From NCBI GenBank assembly GCA_008973525.1, contig WACJ01000126.1, forward strand, positions 2,604,001 to 2,668,000: a DNA stretch of 64,000 bases, written 5' to 3'. Both the position numbers and the translations under genes were made by a program. The notes beneath the pieces were generated by a model. The model saw nothing but the letters and a program-made list of their open reading frames with translations, made no database searches and was not told the DNA's origin. The DNA is from Stenopsyche tienmushanensis. Its lineage: Eukaryota; Arthropoda; Insecta; Trichoptera; Stenopsychidae. Positions 63,240 through 64,000 of this stretch are shown piece after piece (position 1 is the first letter of the stretch; every line of letters begins with the position of its first letter).

Positions 63240-64000
63240 TAAAATCATCATGACAAAATGCAAAGAATTTCAAAGTCTTAAAAATTCTGAGCAAACCTAC
63301 GTTAAGGACAATTGACGCGACGGGGAGAAACCGAAAAATAAACGATATTTTTGAATCAGTTTCATTCCGGTTTTTAGTCAGGCAAAAGTAACGGTTTTAG
63401 CGGTTATTGATTTCGTTCCAGTCTGAAGCCCTGATTTTATCTGATGAAATTAAGGAACAATCAGAAATCTCAAACATATGTTAGATGGCTCTAAATAAAC
63501 AATTCAAATGAAGAAGAAATAAAAATAAACAACATCTTATTTATTAAAATCATAATTATTTAATTGTTATTAACCAATTTGTCCGAATGGGGTACATAAG
63601 AAACCCCATGGCTTACAACAGATTTAATAGAAATTCATAGATGAACGAAAGTCACCCGTTTATGGTTTTAATAATATTGAAATTCATTTTGATTTTACTC
63701 ATTAAAGTATGCAGATTTAGAATTAAAATACATATTTATCATCGTCAAAATTAACAAAGGCGTAATGACAGAAGTCGTTGGTGGCAATTTTATCCCACGT
63801 TACATGCTTATCTTTGATAATTAAGATTTTGGTATGAGACCTTGGATGACATTTCGAAAAAAATACTGGAATGTGTACCTATTGAAAACAAATCTTCAAA
63901 GATAATGGTGCAATCAATAATTTCCTAATCAAGTATAATCCGTTTCATAAAATAAAATCAGTTACAGTTTGAATGTCATCACATGATAGCAACTGCTGAA
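63240..64000. other. AT-rich DNA with a family E block
   Basis: 63325-63430 contains ACCG/CGGT-rich words of family E. The rest shows no recognised feature. Confidence 0.4.

Overview
The window is low-GC, repeat-rich animal nuclear DNA with spliced genes. The two recognisable genes, the mariner, R1-type and hAT-like repeats, and a troponin I gene of insect type point to an insect. The long Pro-Ala-rich C-terminal extension on that troponin I resembles the troponin H (heavy TnI) known from the water bug Lethocerus and from bees, so a hemipteran or other non-dipteran insect fits, but the species cannot be named from this sequence.

Two host genes lie on the minus strand. The 5' (right-hand) gene, 56904 down to 53145, is a five-exon 1-acyl-sn-glycerol-3-phosphate acyltransferase (AGPAT) whose exons join into a 287-residue frame. 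The second, 45367 down to 28057, is troponin I (wupA of Drosophila), with a likely non-coding first exon ending at 48309. It has constitutive exons, four mutually exclusive 101-nt exons, a candidate 18-nt microexon, a canonical last exon (208-residue protein), and four further 3' exons encoding a Pro-Ala-Glu-Gly extension. An in-frame alternative donor inside the canonical last exon reaches these and gives a predicted 352-residue troponin H-like protein.

The left 27 kb (1-27,900) holds no host gene I could recognise. It contains mariner elements (3504-4172, 4608-5465, 7341-7799, 9037-9289, 11600-11852, 14101-14945), a Tc1/pogo-type MITE (12167-12321), a broken DUF7869-like protein whose N-terminal half is inverted relative to its C-terminal half (20003-21550), two large foldback structures (22052-23600 and 23957-26527), a non-LTR retrotransposon tail (25934-26110), and several dispersed repeat families. 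Two or three higher-CpG blocks (about 2200-2640, 13560-14040, 17740-17960) look more like conserved regulatory DNA than like repeats.

The troponin I introns carry two R1-type retrotransposon 3' ends, a 481-bp hAT-type foldback MITE with an intact 8-bp target-site duplication, and a mariner with another repeat nested in it. The 48.3-53.1 kb spacer and the 57-64 kb segment hold repeats and unrecognised DNA only. No rRNA gene, CRISPR array, bacterial operon or intact autonomous transposon was seen.
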